Below are positions 7,664 through 16,271 of a stretch of 64,000 bases of DNA, one piece after another. The notes beneath the pieces are model-generated. The model saw nothing but the letters and a program-made list of their open reading frames with translations. It ran no database searches and was not told the DNA's origin. A program made the position numbers and the translations under genes. The stretch is from Streptomonospora mangrovi. Lineage in GTDB: Bacteria > Actinomycetota > Actinomycetes > Streptosporangiales > Streptosporangiaceae. Position 1 is the stretch's first letter; each line of letters opens with the position of its first letter. The DNA lies in contig NZ_JAJAQC010000004.1 in assembly GCF_027604915.1 (NCBI RefSeq), positions 124,001-188,000 on the forward strand, read 5' to 3'.

Positions 7664-8226
7664 CCCCGGGCGGCGGCCCGGCCCCCGGCGCGGCGCCGCA
7701 CCACCGGGCGCCGCACCGCCGGGGCGCCCTCCAGTTCCAGCAGGAAGCGTTTGCTCTCCAGCCCGCCGCCGTAACCGGTCAGGTCGCCGTCACTGCCCAC
7801 CACCCGGTGGCAGGGCACCACGATGCCCACGGGGTTGCGGCCGTTGGCCGCGCCCACCGCCCGCACCGCCGCCGGGCGGCCCACATCGGCCGCCAACTGG
7901 GCGTAGGTGCGGGTGGCGCCGTAGGGGATGGCCAGCAGCGCCCGCCACACCGCGCGCTGGAAGTCGGTGCCCGCCAGCGCCAGGGGAGCGGTGAAGGCGG
8001 GGCGCCGCCCAGCGAAGTAGTCCTCCAGCCACGCGGCCACCGGCGCCAGCAGGCCCTCCCGGCGCGGACCGAAGGACTCCTGGGGCGGGCGGTGGCGCTG
8101 GCCCGCCATGTAGAGGCCGGCCAGCGCCACGCCCTCGGCCACGAGGGTGAGCGGGCCCAGCGGGCTGTCCACCACGGTGTGGGCGCGCGGACCGGGGCCG
8201 GCGGGGCTGCTGTGTCGCATAGGCAT
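7660..8226 (-). CDS. ogt: Methylated-DNA--protein-cysteine S-methyltransferase
   Basis: 188 residues. The active-site motif PCHRVV (138-143, acceptor Cys139), the helix-turn-helix RTYAQLAADVGRPAAVRAVG with the Arg finger, and GYGGGLESKRFLLELE are those of Ogt/AGT enzymes. These move the methyl group from O6-methylguanine or O4-methylthymine onto their own cysteine and repair DNA once per molecule. An in-frame ATG two codons in is an alternative start. The last 20 residues are a basic Arg/Ala tail outside the domain. A CACAAT hexamer six bases before the ATG fits leaderless initiation. Confidence 0.93.
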   Translation of the reverse strand: MPMRHSSPAGPGPRAHTVVDSPLGPLTLVAEGVALAGLYMAGQRHRPPQESFGPRREGLLAPVAAWLEDYFAGRRPAFTAPLALAGTDFQRAVWRALLAIPYGATRTYAQLAADVGRPAAVRAVGAANGRNPVGIVVPCHRVVGSDGDLTGYGGGLESKRFLLELEGAPAVRRPVVRRRAGGRAAARG

Positions 8227-8232
8227 GCCGGC

Positions 8233-8238
8233 ATTGTG
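8233..8238 (-). promoter_or_regulatory. -10-like hexamer of ogt, leaderless spacing
   Basis: Minus-strand CACAAT, 6 nt, then ATG 8226. No Shine-Dalgarno sequence lies between. Confidence 0.4.
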
Positions 8239-8334
8239 GCGCGAGCGCGCCGGCGGCGCTGGCGGGAATCGGACGCCGCCGTGGCGGGTCCGCCCCGCAC
8301 GGCTTCCCGGCCTGGCGCCCGCGCCCGGCCGGAC

Positions 8335-9198
8335 TCAGCCGCCGGTCGCGGGCGCCAGGCCGGCGGCGAAGGCGCGCAGGGCGGCGGCGGTGGCCTCGTC
8401 GGCCGGGAAGAACGACTCGATGACCAGTTCGGAGACGGTGACGTCCAGCGGGGTGCCAAACGTCGCCACCGTACTGAGGAACCGCAGCTCGCCGCCGCGT
8501 GCGCGCAGGCGCAGCGGCAGCGCCACCTCCCCGGCGGGCAGCGCCTCGGGGTCGGGCTCGTCTTCCGTGCCGGGGTAGTCCGACAGCTCCCGGTGCAGGG
8601 CGCGCAGGTCCTCGTCGGCGGTGTGGTCGATCTGGCGGTGCAGGCGGTGCAGCAGGTGGGCACGCCACTCGCCGAGGTTGGCGATGTTGGGCGCCAGGCC
8701 GCGCGGGTGCAGGCTCAGCCGCAGCACGTTGACGGGCGGCTCCAGCAGTTCGGGGTCCACCCCCTCCAGCAGCACGGCGACGCTGGCGTTGGCCTCCAGC
8801 AGGGTCCAGGCGCGGTCGACCACGACGGCCGGGGAGGGCTCGTGGCCCTTGAGGATGACGCCCAGCGCCTCGCGCACCGGCGCCATCGGCCGGCCCTCCA
8901 GGGGCTGGGCGGAGTAGACGGGGGCGTACCCGGCGGCCAGCAGCAGGTGGTTGCGTTCGCGCAGGGGCACCTCCATGCAGGCGCTCAGCCGCAGCACCAT
9001 CTGGCGGCTGGGCCGGGAGCGCCCGGTCTCCACGAAGCTGAGGTGGCGCGCGGAGATGTCGGCGGCGATGGACAGGTCCAACTGGCTGATGCGCCGCCGC
9101 TCGCGCCACTGGCGCAGGAGCGCTCCAATGCTGCTGCCGGTGCTGCCGGTGGTGGCGTTGCTGGTGCTGTAGCGCTGGTCGGCCGCCGTGGTGGTCAC
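8335..9198 (-). CDS. XRE-family regulator with MmyB-like ligand-binding domain
   Basis: 287 residues from GTG 9198, preceded on the coding strand by a GGAAGGGG purine stretch. The Cro/CI-type helix-turn-helix spans about 25-80 (GALLRQWRERRRISQLDLS, then ISARHLSFVETGRSRPS). The rest is the MmyB-like domain (DRAWTLLEANASVAVLLEG, and LRLRARGGELRFLSTVATFGT), a PAS-like pocket thought to bind a fatty-acid-like or aromatic ligand. Regulators of this kind commonly control a divergent oxidoreductase. Here the divergent neighbour is a kinase more than 700 bp away, so the target is unclear. The reading frame stays open far upstream, but conservation starts at the chosen GTG. Confidence 0.87.
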   Translation of the reverse strand: MTTTAADQRYSTSNATTGSTGSSIGALLRQWRERRRISQLDLSIAADISARHLSFVETGRSRPSRQMVLRLSACMEVPLRERNHLLLAAGYAPVYSAQPLEGRPMAPVREALGVILKGHEPSPAVVVDRAWTLLEANASVAVLLEGVDPELLEPPVNVLRLSLHPRGLAPNIANLGEWRAHLLHRLHRQIDHTADEDLRALHRELSDYPGTEDEPDPEALPAGEVALPLRLRARGGELRFLSTVATFGTPLDVTVSELVIESFFPADEATAAALRAFAAGLAPATGG

Positions 9199-9910
9199 CG
9201 CCGCCCCTTCCCCCTGGTCGCCGCCGCACGGCCGGACCCGACCGCGCGCCGACCAGCATGACCGACGGGAGCGCACCGCGTCGATTACCCCCGGGGTAAG
9301 CGTCCTTCGGACACCCCGGTTACGCGGCCGCGCTGGCCGCCCCCGCGCGCCTGAGCGGGGGCACCGAGGTGAGGCGCAGGTTCGGGCTCGCTGCCGTCGT
9401 TCCTCGGGGCGGATGGCCGGGGTGGCGACGTGGGCGGCGACGGCGGCGGGACCGTTTTCACGGGCGACGGGATGCGGCTTTCCGTCAGATCGGCGATTCG
9501 CAGTCGCACCTCGTCGCGAAAGAGGCTGCTTTCGTCTCACCATGTGAGATCCGTGAGGACCGGTGTACCATTTGCCCAGGTTTGGGAACGGGGCGGTGAC
9601 GGCAATCGCGGGTGAATGCGGGGATCGGCAGCCAAGAGGCCCCGCGCCTGAGCCGCATTCGCCTGCGGAGGCCGCCCCCGCGCCGAGCCGGTGCCGCCCG
9701 CCCGAACCACCCGCCGCCCCGTCGCTTACTTCGGCCACTGGTGCGCGGTCCGACGTCCGCCCGCCCGACCATCCGCTGCCGTCGCTGCCCCCGTTGCCCG
9801 CCCAACCACCGGTGCGCGGCCCGATGATTGCCGCCCTGGGCCGTCCGCCGCCCTCGCCGCCTCTGTCATCATGGGCGGCGATCGGCCACCACGGGCGGGC
9901 GGAGGTGCGC
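9199..9910. other. 712-bp intergenic region between XRE regulator and Ser/Thr kinase
   Basis: No convincing gene. Proline-rich open frames are present, but they look like composition effects. A 6+6 bp inverted repeat lies at 9535-9549, and a CCCA-GGTT-TGGG repeat follows near 9576. The first 300 bp have high GC with no visible signal. Confidence 0.5.
9535..9549. promoter_or_regulatory. Short inverted repeat, possible operator
   Basis: TCTCAC-CAT-GTGAGA: perfect 6-bp arms around CAT, in the least GC-rich part of the intergenic region. It could serve the XRE regulator or the kinase promoter. No direct evidence links it to either. Confidence 0.4.
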
Positions 9911-11752
9911 ATGGCCGAACCGCTGCGCGAGGACGACCCCACCCGCGTCGGCCCCTACCGCCTGGAGGGCCGTCTGGGCGGCGGCGGCATGGGGCGGGTC
10001 TACCTGGGCCGTTCCCCGGGCGGGCTGCGGGTGGCCGTCAAGGTCGTCCGCCCCGAACTGGCCGAGGACGCCGGGTTCCGCCACCGCTTCGCCCAGGAGG
10101 TGCGGGCCGCGCGCCGGGTCGGCGGGTTCCACACCGCCCAGGTCGTGGCCGCCGACACCGACGCCCCGCGCCCATGGCTGGCCACCGCCTACATCCCCGG
10201 CCCCTCCCTGCACGAGGCCGTCGAGCGGTTCGGCCCCCTGCCCGCCGCCGCCGTCGCCCTCACCGGCGCCGGACTGGCCGAAGGGCTGGCCGCCGTGCAC
10301 GCCCGCGACCTCGTCCACCGCGACCTCAAACCGGCCAACGTGCTGCTGGCCCACGACGGGCCGCGCCTCATCGACTTCGGCATCGCCCGCGCCCTGGACA
10401 CCGCCTCCGCCACCGTCTCGCGCACCCTGCTGGGCACCCCGGCGTTCATGTCGCCCGAGCAGGCGCGCGGCCAGGCGGCCGGGCCGCCCAGCGACGTGTT
10501 CTCCCTGGGCGGGGTCCTGGCCTACGCCGCCACCGGGCGCGGCCCCTTCGGCACCGGCCCCGCCCACGCCCTGCTCTACCGGGTCACCAGCGAGGAGCCC
10601 GACCTCACCGGCGTGCCCGAGGAGCTGGTCGGGCTGATCGGCGCCTGCCTGGCCAAGGACCCCGGCGCGCGGCCCGCCGTGGCGGCGCTGACGGGCGACT
10701 TCGCCGCCCTGGCCGGTCCCGCCGCCCCGGGCGGTGCGCGCACCGGCTGGCTGCCCGAGGACGTGACCGAGGTCATCCGCCGGTGCGAGACCCTGGTGAT
10801 GACCGCTCCCGTGCGGGGCCGCACGCCCCGGAAGGGGTGGTTCGCCCGCCGGCGCGGCGCCTCCGGTGCCACCGGCGCCGCCCCCGCCGCCGGCACCGGC
10901 CCCCGGCGCGGGGGCACCCGGCTGGAGGTGGCCAACCTCGGCGGAACCGAACTGGTGGTGGTCATCGACGGCGCGGCCGTGGGCGCGGTGGAAGCGGGCG
11001 CCCAGGAGTCCTTCCCGCTGGCCCCCGGCGAGCACACCCTTCAGGCCCGGGCGGCGGGCGGGGCCACGGCGCTGCGCCGCCTCACCCTGGAGCCGGGCGG
11101 GACCGCGCGCGCCGCCTTCGAGGCCCCCGGGGGCGGTACCGCGCCCCACCACGTCGAGACGGCGGTGTTCACGCCCTCGCGCGGCGCGGCGGTCGCGGGC
11201 GCCACCGGCCGGTTCACGGCGGGCAGCACCGGGCTGGGGGCGGGCGTGGGCGCCGCGATGGGCGCGTTCTTCTTCGTCAGCGACATGCTCTCAGGGCAGG
11301 GCGGCCTCAACGAGTACGGGTGGGCGGGGATCTTCATCGCGGCCCCGGCGGTGGCCGTGATCGTGGGCGTCCTCTTCGGCGCGGGCGGCATCCTGTTCGG
11401 CGCCCTGTCGGGGCTGTCGGAGACCCGTGGCGGCGCGGCCCGGGACCCCCGGCACCGCCTCGCCCTGGACGCCACCCGGTTGAGCTTCCGGCGCGGCGCC
11501 GAGGGCGCGGCCCTCCACGTGGCCTGGGCGGGCGTGGAGCGGGTGGGCCTGGTGGAGGACCCGCGCGGTGCCGCCCTGGTCGTCTGGTACGCCCCGGGCC
11601 GCACCCCGCCCGCCGGCGCGGAGCGGCTCGACGGCGGCGCGGTGGTGTGCCGCCTGCGGGAGGTCGGCGCCGCGGGGGCGTCCCAGCGCCGCCGGCTGCG
11701 GGCGGCCCTGCGCTGGTTCGCCGGGCGGCGCTATGCGCAGGCCGACGCCTAG
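9911..11752 (+). CDS. Membrane-anchored eukaryotic-type Ser/Thr protein kinase
   Basis: 613 residues from ATG 9911 (GGAGGT RBS). The kinase domain spans about 15-270: Gly loop GGGGMGRVY (23-31), VAVKVV with Lys44, HRDLKPAN (Asp138), DFG at 155-157, and TPAFMSPEQARG in the activation segment. A Ser/Pro/Arg linker follows, then a small beta domain (about 336-402) with the PEGA-like run LVVVIDG and APGEHTLQAR. Two transmembrane segments follow (about 438-458 and 471-500). The cytosolic tail (about 517-613) looks PH-like (ATRLSFRR, then HVAWAGVERVGLV). No PASTA repeats are present, so it is unlikely to sense peptidoglycan like PknB. Its targets are unknown. Confidence 0.9.
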   Translation: MAEPLREDDPTRVGPYRLEGRLGGGGMGRVYLGRSPGGLRVAVKVVRPELAEDAGFRHRFAQEVRAARRVGGFHTAQVVAADTDAPRPWLATAYIPGPSLHEAVERFGPLPAAAVALTGAGLAEGLAAVHARDLVHRDLKPANVLLAHDGPRLIDFGIARALDTASATVSRTLLGTPAFMSPEQARGQAAGPPSDVFSLGGVLAYAATGRGPFGTGPAHALLYRVTSEEPDLTGVPEELVGLIGACLAKDPGARPAVAALTGDFAALAGPAAPGGARTGWLPEDVTEVIRRCETLVMTAPVRGRTPRKGWFARRRGASGATGAAPAAGTGPRRGGTRLEVANLGGTELVVVIDGAAVGAVEAGAQESFPLAPGEHTLQARAAGGATALRRLTLEPGGTARAAFEAPGGGTAPHHVETAVFTPSRGAAVAGATGRFTAGSTGLGAGVGAAMGAFFFVSDMLSGQGGLNEYGWAGIFIAAPAVAVIVGVLFGAGGILFGALSGLSETRGGAARDPRHRLALDATRLSFRRGAEGAALHVAWAGVERVGLVEDPRGAALVVWYAPGRTPPAGAERLDGGAVVCRLREVGAAGASQRRRLRAALRWFAGRRYAQADA

Positions 11753-11992
11753 CGGCGGAGCGGGGCAGGCGGCGGCGCCCGGGTGGGGTGCGCGGCCGGT
11801 GAGGACGGCGGCCGGGCGCGGGGGCGGTTTCCGTTTCGCGTTTCCTTGGTTGCGAGGCGTTGGTTGCGGACTCTCGGTGGAGTCGCCGGCCGCGCCCGGA
11901 CGGTGCGGAACCCCGGCGTACCCGCCTCCGCACCCGCGAGCGCGCCCTGACCTGGGCCGAAGGCGAGGCCGCCCCTGCCGCCTCCGCGTTCG

Positions 11993-12592
11993 CTAGGCGT
12001 CCCCCGCCGGCAGGGCGCCGCCCAGGGTGGCGGCCACGGCCTGGGCGAGAACCTCGGGCGGGGGCGGGCCGGCGTGGCGGTCGGCGAAGAGGAGGTGGGC
12101 GGCGCCGATCAGGGCGGGCGCCAGGGCGGCGGTGTCGGCCCCGGCGGCGACGCGGCCGCGGCGCTGCTCCTCAGCGAGGTAGGCGCCCACCATCTGGGCC
12201 GCCTCGTTCAGCAGCGGGATCCCGGCGGGGGTGGTGGTGCGCAGCAGGGCGCGCAGCCCGTCGCGCGAGACGACCAGGCCCACCACCGCCACGGCCACCG
12301 GGTCCATGAGGTCGCCCAGCGCGCGGGTGAGGTTGGCGGTCACGGTGGCGCTGCCCGCCGCGCCGCGCAGCGCCTCGGACACCGGCTCCAGGCGGGCGAT
12401 GCGCCGGCGCACCAGTTCGGCCAGGAAGGCGTCGAAGTCGGCGAAGTGCCGGTGCAGGACGCCTTTGGCCAGCCCGGCCTCGGCGGTGACGGCGCGGCTG
12501 GTCAGCGCGCTGGGGCCCTCGCGCACCAGGACGCGCTCGGCCGCGGCCAGCAGGCGTTCGCGGGCGTCGTGCAGGGCCACCCCGGTGGGCAT
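11993..12592 (-). CDS. TetR/AcrR-family regulator
   Basis: 199 residues from the ATG at 12592, preceded by GAAAGGAAG on the coding strand. An earlier in-frame start at 12652 would run into the operator and is less likely. The N-terminal HTH is TSRAVTAEAGLAKGVLHRHF. The helical ligand domain follows (ALIGAAHLLFADRH near the end). It is divergent from a SAM methyltransferase, with a palindrome over the methyltransferase start, so it probably represses that gene. Confidence 0.87.
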   Translation of the reverse strand: MPTGVALHDARERLLAAAERVLVREGPSALTSRAVTAEAGLAKGVLHRHFADFDAFLAELVRRRIARLEPVSEALRGAAGSATVTANLTRALGDLMDPVAVAVVGLVVSRDGLRALLRTTTPAGIPLLNEAAQMVGAYLAEEQRRGRVAAGADTAALAPALIGAAHLLFADRHAGPPPPEVLAQAVAATLGGALPAGDA

Positions 12593-12629
12593 GGCGCTTC
12601 CTTTCTCGGCGGCCGGCTCGGCGGCCCCC

Positions 12630-12677
12630 TGGACGAGTGGGCAATCGCCCATTTAGAGTGGGCGCATGGTCACTCTA
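12630..12677 (+). promoter_or_regulatory. Methyltransferase promoter overlapped by TetR palindrome; leaderless start
   Basis: TGGACG (12630-12635), an 18-bp spacer, TAGAGT (12654-12659), then six bases and the ATG at 12666. The palindrome TAGAGTG-N10-CACTCTA (12654-12677) covers the -10 and the start codon. A bound TetR dimer would therefore block both polymerase and ribosome access. Confidence 0.6.
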
Positions 12678-13484
12678 CCTTCGCAGGGCGGCTCCGCCCT
12701 GCCCCCCGCCCACCAGGCCCGCGACATGGCCCAGTCCTTCGGATCCGACGCCGAGCGCTACGACCGCGCCCGCCCCGCCTACCCCCCGGCCCTCATCAGC
12801 GCCGTCGTGGCCGCCAGCCCCGGCCCCGACGTGCTGGACGTGGGGATCGGCACCGGGATCGCCGCCCGGCAGTTCGCGGCCGCCGGCTGCCGGGTGCTGG
12901 GCGTGGAGGTCGACGAGCGGATGGCCGCCTGGGCGCGGCGGCGCGGCCAGGAGGTCGAGGTGGCGGCGTTTGAGGACTGGGACGCGGCCGGGCGCACCTT
13001 CGACGCGGTGGTCGCCGCCCAGACCTGGCACTGGATCGACCCGGCGGCCGGGGCGGCCAAGGCGGCCCGCGTCCTGCGCCCCGGGGGCCGCCTGGCGGTG
13101 TTCTGGAACGCCGAGCGGCCCCCCGAAGACCTGGCGGCCGCCTTCACCCGCGTCTACGCCCGCCTGCTGCCCGACTCCCCGCTGGCCCGCCGCCACGCCG
13201 GCGGCGGGGACTACGGGCCGCTGTGCGATGCCGCCGCCCAGGGCATGGACACCTCGGGCGCCTTCGGCGAGGTCCAGCGGTGGTCCTTCCCCTGGGAGCG
13301 GCGCTACACCCGCCAGGAGTACCTGGACCTGCTGCCCACCAGCGGCGTGCTGGCGCGCCTGCCCGAGCCGGAGCGCCGCCCGGTGCTGGAGGCCGTGGGC
13401 GCGGCGATCGACGCGGCCGGCGGCGCGTTCACCATGGGCTACACCGCCCAGGTCGCCACGGCCGCCCGCACCCCGGCCCCCTGA
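12666..13484 (+). CDS. Class I SAM-dependent methyltransferase
   Basis: 272 residues. Motif I is VLDVGIGTGIAARQF (about 56-70), the acidic residue ending beta-2 is in VLGVEVDERM, and FDAVVAAQTWHWID followed by LRPGGRLAVFW are motifs II-III of the Methyltransf_11/25 group. The start at 12666 matches the promoter spacing and lacks an RBS. A second ATG at 12726 (MAQSFGSDAERYD) is where the conserved domain begins and is the alternative start. These enzymes methylate small molecules. The TetR-controlled promoter suggests induction by the compound it modifies, which is inference. Confidence 0.85.
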   Translation: MVTLPSQGGSALPPAHQARDMAQSFGSDAERYDRARPAYPPALISAVVAASPGPDVLDVGIGTGIAARQFAAAGCRVLGVEVDERMAAWARRRGQEVEVAAFEDWDAAGRTFDAVVAAQTWHWIDPAAGAAKAARVLRPGGRLAVFWNAERPPEDLAAAFTRVYARLLPDSPLARRHAGGGDYGPLCDAAAQGMDTSGAFGEVQRWSFPWERRYTRQEYLDLLPTSGVLARLPEPERRPVLEAVGAAIDAAGGAFTMGYTAQVATAARTPAP

Positions 13485-13535
13485 CCGCCCCCACCGGCAC
13501 GCGCGAACCCGCCGCCACCACCCTCCAGGGCTGAA

Positions 13536-13559
13536 CCCCGGGGCGCTCAGTCCCCGGGG
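13536..13559. terminator. GC hairpin between convergent methyltransferase and WYL genes
   Basis: CCCCGGGG, an 8-nt loop, CCCCGGGG. The 8-bp stem sits in the short convergent gap and could end both transcripts. No U-tract is present, as is common in actinomycetes. Confidence 0.5.
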
Positions 13560-13567
13560 CGGGCCGA

Positions 13568-14560
13568 TCACCCGCCGGGCTCCGGTTCCTCTGGCCCGGC
13601 GGCCGCCGCCAGCCGCCGGGCCAGCACCCGGCAGCGCTCGGCCGCCTCCGGGGGCTCCAGTGCCTCGAAGTCGTGGCCCAGCACCAGCATGTGGGCGATG
13701 ACCCGGTCCAGCCCGGCCGCGCCGCTGAGCACCTCGCAGCGCCGGGGTCCGCGCTCGCGCACCACCGCGGCCGAGGCCGGTACCTGGGCGCGCACCTGCT
13801 CGGCGGGGGCGTGCACGAGGAACCGGGCGCTGTGGGGGTAGGCGCGGGCGGCCACCCCCTCCTGCACGTAGCGCGCCGCCTCGGGCGCTGGGCGCGGGGT
13901 GAACCGCCAGGTCCGCGCGCGCACCCGGCTCATCCGGTCCACCCGGAAGCTGCGCCAGTCCCGGCGGCCCAGGTCATAGGCCAGCAGGTACCAGCGCCGC
14001 TCGGAGGCGACCAGCCGGTAGGGCTCCACGCGGCGGCGCTCGGCCCCGCCCCCGCCGGCGCCGGAGTAGTCGAACTCGACCTCCACCTCGTCGCGGCAGG
14101 CCCGGGCCAGGACCATGAGCACCTCGGCCGCCACCGCCGGGGGCGCCCCGAAGGTCTCGGCCGCCCCGCGCAGCGCCCGCACCTGGGCGCGCAGCCGCGC
14201 GGGCAGCACCCGGTCCAGCTTGGTCAGCGCCCCCAGCGCGGCCTCACCCGCCCCGCCGGCGCCCCCGCCGGCCGCGGCCAGCAGCGCCGCGACCGTGGCC
14301 AGCGCCTCCTCGTCGTCCAGCAGCAGCGGCGGCAGGTCGCGCCCGGCCCCCAACCGGTAGCCGCCGCCCATCCCCTGCCCGGCGTGCACGGGGTAGCCCA
14401 GCGCGCGCAGCCGCTCCACGTCGCGGCGCACGGTGCGCGGGGTGACCCCCAGCCGCTCGGCGAGTTCGGGGCCGCTCCACACCCGCCGCGCCTGGAGCAG
14501 GCCCAGCAGCCTCAGCACCCGCTCGGTGGTGCCGCGTTCGCCCCCCTCGGCCGCGCCCAT
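13568..14560 (-). CDS. HTH/WYL-domain transcriptional regulator (YafY-like)
   Basis: 330 residues from ATG 14560. The N-terminal HTH_11 domain is TERVLRLLGLLQARRVWSG, then LGVTPRTVRRDVERLRALGY. The WYL domain spans about 150-230 (RVEPYRLVASERRWYLLAYDLGR split over two lines, with the WYL residues in RRWYLLAYD). The C-terminal extension is ordinary for the family. WYL domains bind nucleotide-like or nucleic-acid ligands in several cases. It is divergent from a VOC-family gene, a common pairing, and probably controls it. A CAGGGT hexamer six bases before the ATG fits a leaderless message. Confidence 0.88.
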   Translation of the reverse strand: MGAAEGGERGTTERVLRLLGLLQARRVWSGPELAERLGVTPRTVRRDVERLRALGYPVHAGQGMGGGYRLGAGRDLPPLLLDDEEALATVAALLAAAGGGAGGAGEAALGALTKLDRVLPARLRAQVRALRGAAETFGAPPAVAAEVLMVLARACRDEVEVEFDYSGAGGGGAERRRVEPYRLVASERRWYLLAYDLGRRDWRSFRVDRMSRVRARTWRFTPRPAPEAARYVQEGVAARAYPHSARFLVHAPAEQVRAQVPASAAVVRERGPRRCEVLSGAAGLDRVIAHMLVLGHDFEALEPPEAAERCRVLARRLAAAAGPEEPEPGG

Positions 14561-14566
14561 GGCGCC

Positions 14567-14572
14567 ACCCTG
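14567..14572 (-). promoter_or_regulatory. -10-like hexamer of the WYL regulator gene, leaderless spacing
   Basis: Minus-strand CAGGGT, 6 nt, then ATG 14560. The match to TANNNT is imperfect (C at position 1). Confidence 0.35.
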
Positions 14573-14691
14573 CCACACAAGCGGACCGTTCCTGTCCTCC
14601 AGGGGTGCCACGCTGGCACTATGGACGCAGACGAAGGCGGCGCGGCGCCGCCCTGCGCCCCGTCCACCGCCACCGCGAACGGAGCCCCACG

Positions 14692-15153
14692 ATGACCCGC
14701 CACATCCAGATCACCTTCGACGCCCGCGACCCCTGGGGGCTGTCGGCCTTCTGGTGCCAGGCGCTGGGCTATGTGCACCCGGCCCCGCCCGGGGTGGAGC
14801 TGGAGGAGGGCGCCGACGCGCGGGCGGCCTGGGACGCGTTCCTGGGGCGGGTGGGCGTGCCCGCCGAGCAGCGCGAGGAGAAGTCGGCCGCCGAGGACCC
14901 CCAGGGGCAGGGGCCGCGGCTGTTCTTCCAGCGGGTGCCCGAGGGCAAGACCGCCAAGAACCGCGTGCACCTGGACGTGCGCGCGGCCCCGGGCCTGCAC
15001 GGCCAGGAGCGGATGGCGGCGCTGGAGGCCGAGTGCGCGCGGCTGGTGGCGCTGGGCGCGGCGCGGCTGCGCCGAGTGGAGCCCGAGCCGCCGCTCAGCG
15101 CCGGGTTCATCGTGATGGCCGACCCCGAGGGCAACGAGTTCTGCCTGGACTGA
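14692..15153 (+). CDS. VOC-family (glyoxalase/bleomycin-resistance fold) protein
   Basis: 153 residues from ATG 14692 (GGAG RBS at 7 nt). QITFDARDPWGLSAFWCQALGY at the N-terminus, KNRVHLDV in the middle and IVMADPEGNEFCL at the C-terminus are the glyoxalase-like pattern. The His and Glu of the two half-sites are visible. An insertion (AEQREEKSAAEDPQGQ) between the halves is typical of the glyoxalase_6 subgroup. The function is probably small-molecule isomerisation, dioxygenation or binding, and is not predictable. It is paired divergently with the WYL regulator. Confidence 0.83.
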   Translation: MTRHIQITFDARDPWGLSAFWCQALGYVHPAPPGVELEEGADARAAWDAFLGRVGVPAEQREEKSAAEDPQGQGPRLFFQRVPEGKTAKNRVHLDVRAAPGLHGQERMAALEAECARLVALGAARLRRVEPEPPLSAGFIVMADPEGNEFCLD

Positions 15154-15160
15154 GATACCG

Positions 15161-15210
15161 GCCCCCCGGGGGGTGCGCGCCCCTGGGTGTGCGCGCCGCC
15201 CCCGGGGGGC
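15161..15210. terminator. Large GC hairpin between convergent VOC and DUF6924-like genes
   Basis: 20-nt arms (15161-15180 and 15191-15210) with 18 paired positions around a 10-nt loop. The gap is convergent, so it can serve as a bidirectional terminator. No T-run is present on either strand. Confidence 0.6.
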
Positions 15211-15254
15211 TCAGGCCGCCGGCGGCGCGGCGGCCGTTGCCAGCGCCGGGCCGC

Positions 15255-16271
15255 TCACCACCTCCGCCCGGGGTCGAGGGCCCGGCGGGTGGCGTCGTCC
15301 ATGAAGTCCTCGACGTCCTGGTTGGCGATCGAGAGGTTGACCAGCATGGACCCGACCGTGCCGGGGTCCACCCGGAAGGCGCACCCGATGGGGCCGTCCA
15401 CGGGCACGGCCAGGAGCCGGTGGGCGGGGTCGCGCATGGCGGCCGCGTCGGCGATGACCACGACCTGGTCGGCCTCGCCGAGCACCGCCATCACCTGCTC
15501 GAAGGTCGCGCCCTCAAACACCGGGTCCTCCACCACCTCCAGGTAGTCGGTGAAGTCCTCGATGGGGCCGCGGTCGCCCGGCCGGTAGACCGCCTCCAGC
15601 AGCGCCTCCCAGGCGGCGTCGTCGCCGAAGTCGGTGCGCACGATCAGGTCGGTGTCGTCCTGGGGGAGCAGGGGCAGCGCCCGGGCCGGCGGCGTGTAGC
15701 GGGGCAGGAGGTCCAGCCGCTCCAGGTAGTGGCCCACCGGGTCGGGCAGGCCGGCCTCCCACACATCGAGGTCCTCGCCCTCCTCGGGCGCCCACTCCGG
15801 GGGGATGGGCGCCCACTCCGTGTAGTCCTCGAAGGTCAGGGCCAGCTCGCAGTGCACCATGAGGTAGGCCAGGGCGGCGCCCCGGGGCGTGATCCGGAAC
15901 AGGGCGGGGTCCGCGCCGGGGCGAAACGCCCGCAGCGGGCGCAGGCCGGGGGTGGCCGCGGTCCGGTCGGTGGCCATCAGCACCAGGTCGGGGACCCACG
16001 TGGCCGCCGCGCTTAGGGCCGCGTTGACCTCCTCGGGCGTGGCCCCGCGCCAGGCGGGGGCCTCGACCACCACCAGGCGCCGGGGGATCGCGCCCTCCTG
16101 CGGGGCGGGGGCCGGGGCGGCGCCGCCCGCAACGGTGACCATGCCGGGCAGTTCGCCCATGCGCTCCAGCATGTCGCGCCAGGCGGCGTCGTCGTGGTCG
16201 GTGCGCAGGAGCAGCATGCCGGGCACGCGGGTGCCCTCATCGGCCGGGGGCAGGGGAAGTGCGGGAGGCAT
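15255..16271 (-). CDS. Tandem DUF6924-like protein
   Basis: 338 residues from ATG 16271 (GAGG purine patch upstream). The protein holds two copies of one module. The first begins at LLLRTDHDDAAWRDMLE (20-36). The second begins at LIVRTDFGDDAAWEALLE (209-226) and continues through EDPVFEGATFEQV, VIADAAAMRDPAHRLLAV and NLSIANQDVEDFMDDA. The second copy matches the pattern I associate with DUF6924, while the first is more diverged and has an insertion rich in Pro and Ala. No catalytic motif, signal peptide or membrane segment is seen. The function is unknown. It is divergent from the broken histidine kinase. Confidence 0.65.
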   Translation of the reverse strand: MPPALPLPPADEGTRVPGMLLLRTDHDDAAWRDMLERMGELPGMVTVAGGAAPAPAPQEGAIPRRLVVVEAPAWRGATPEEVNAALSAAATWVPDLVLMATDRTAATPGLRPLRAFRPGADPALFRITPRGAALAYLMVHCELALTFEDYTEWAPIPPEWAPEEGEDLDVWEAGLPDPVGHYLERLDLLPRYTPPARALPLLPQDDTDLIVRTDFGDDAAWEALLEAVYRPGDRGPIEDFTDYLEVVEDPVFEGATFEQVMAVLGEADQVVVIADAAAMRDPAHRLLAVPVDGPIGCAFRVDPGTVGSMLVNLSIANQDVEDFMDDATRRALDPGRRW

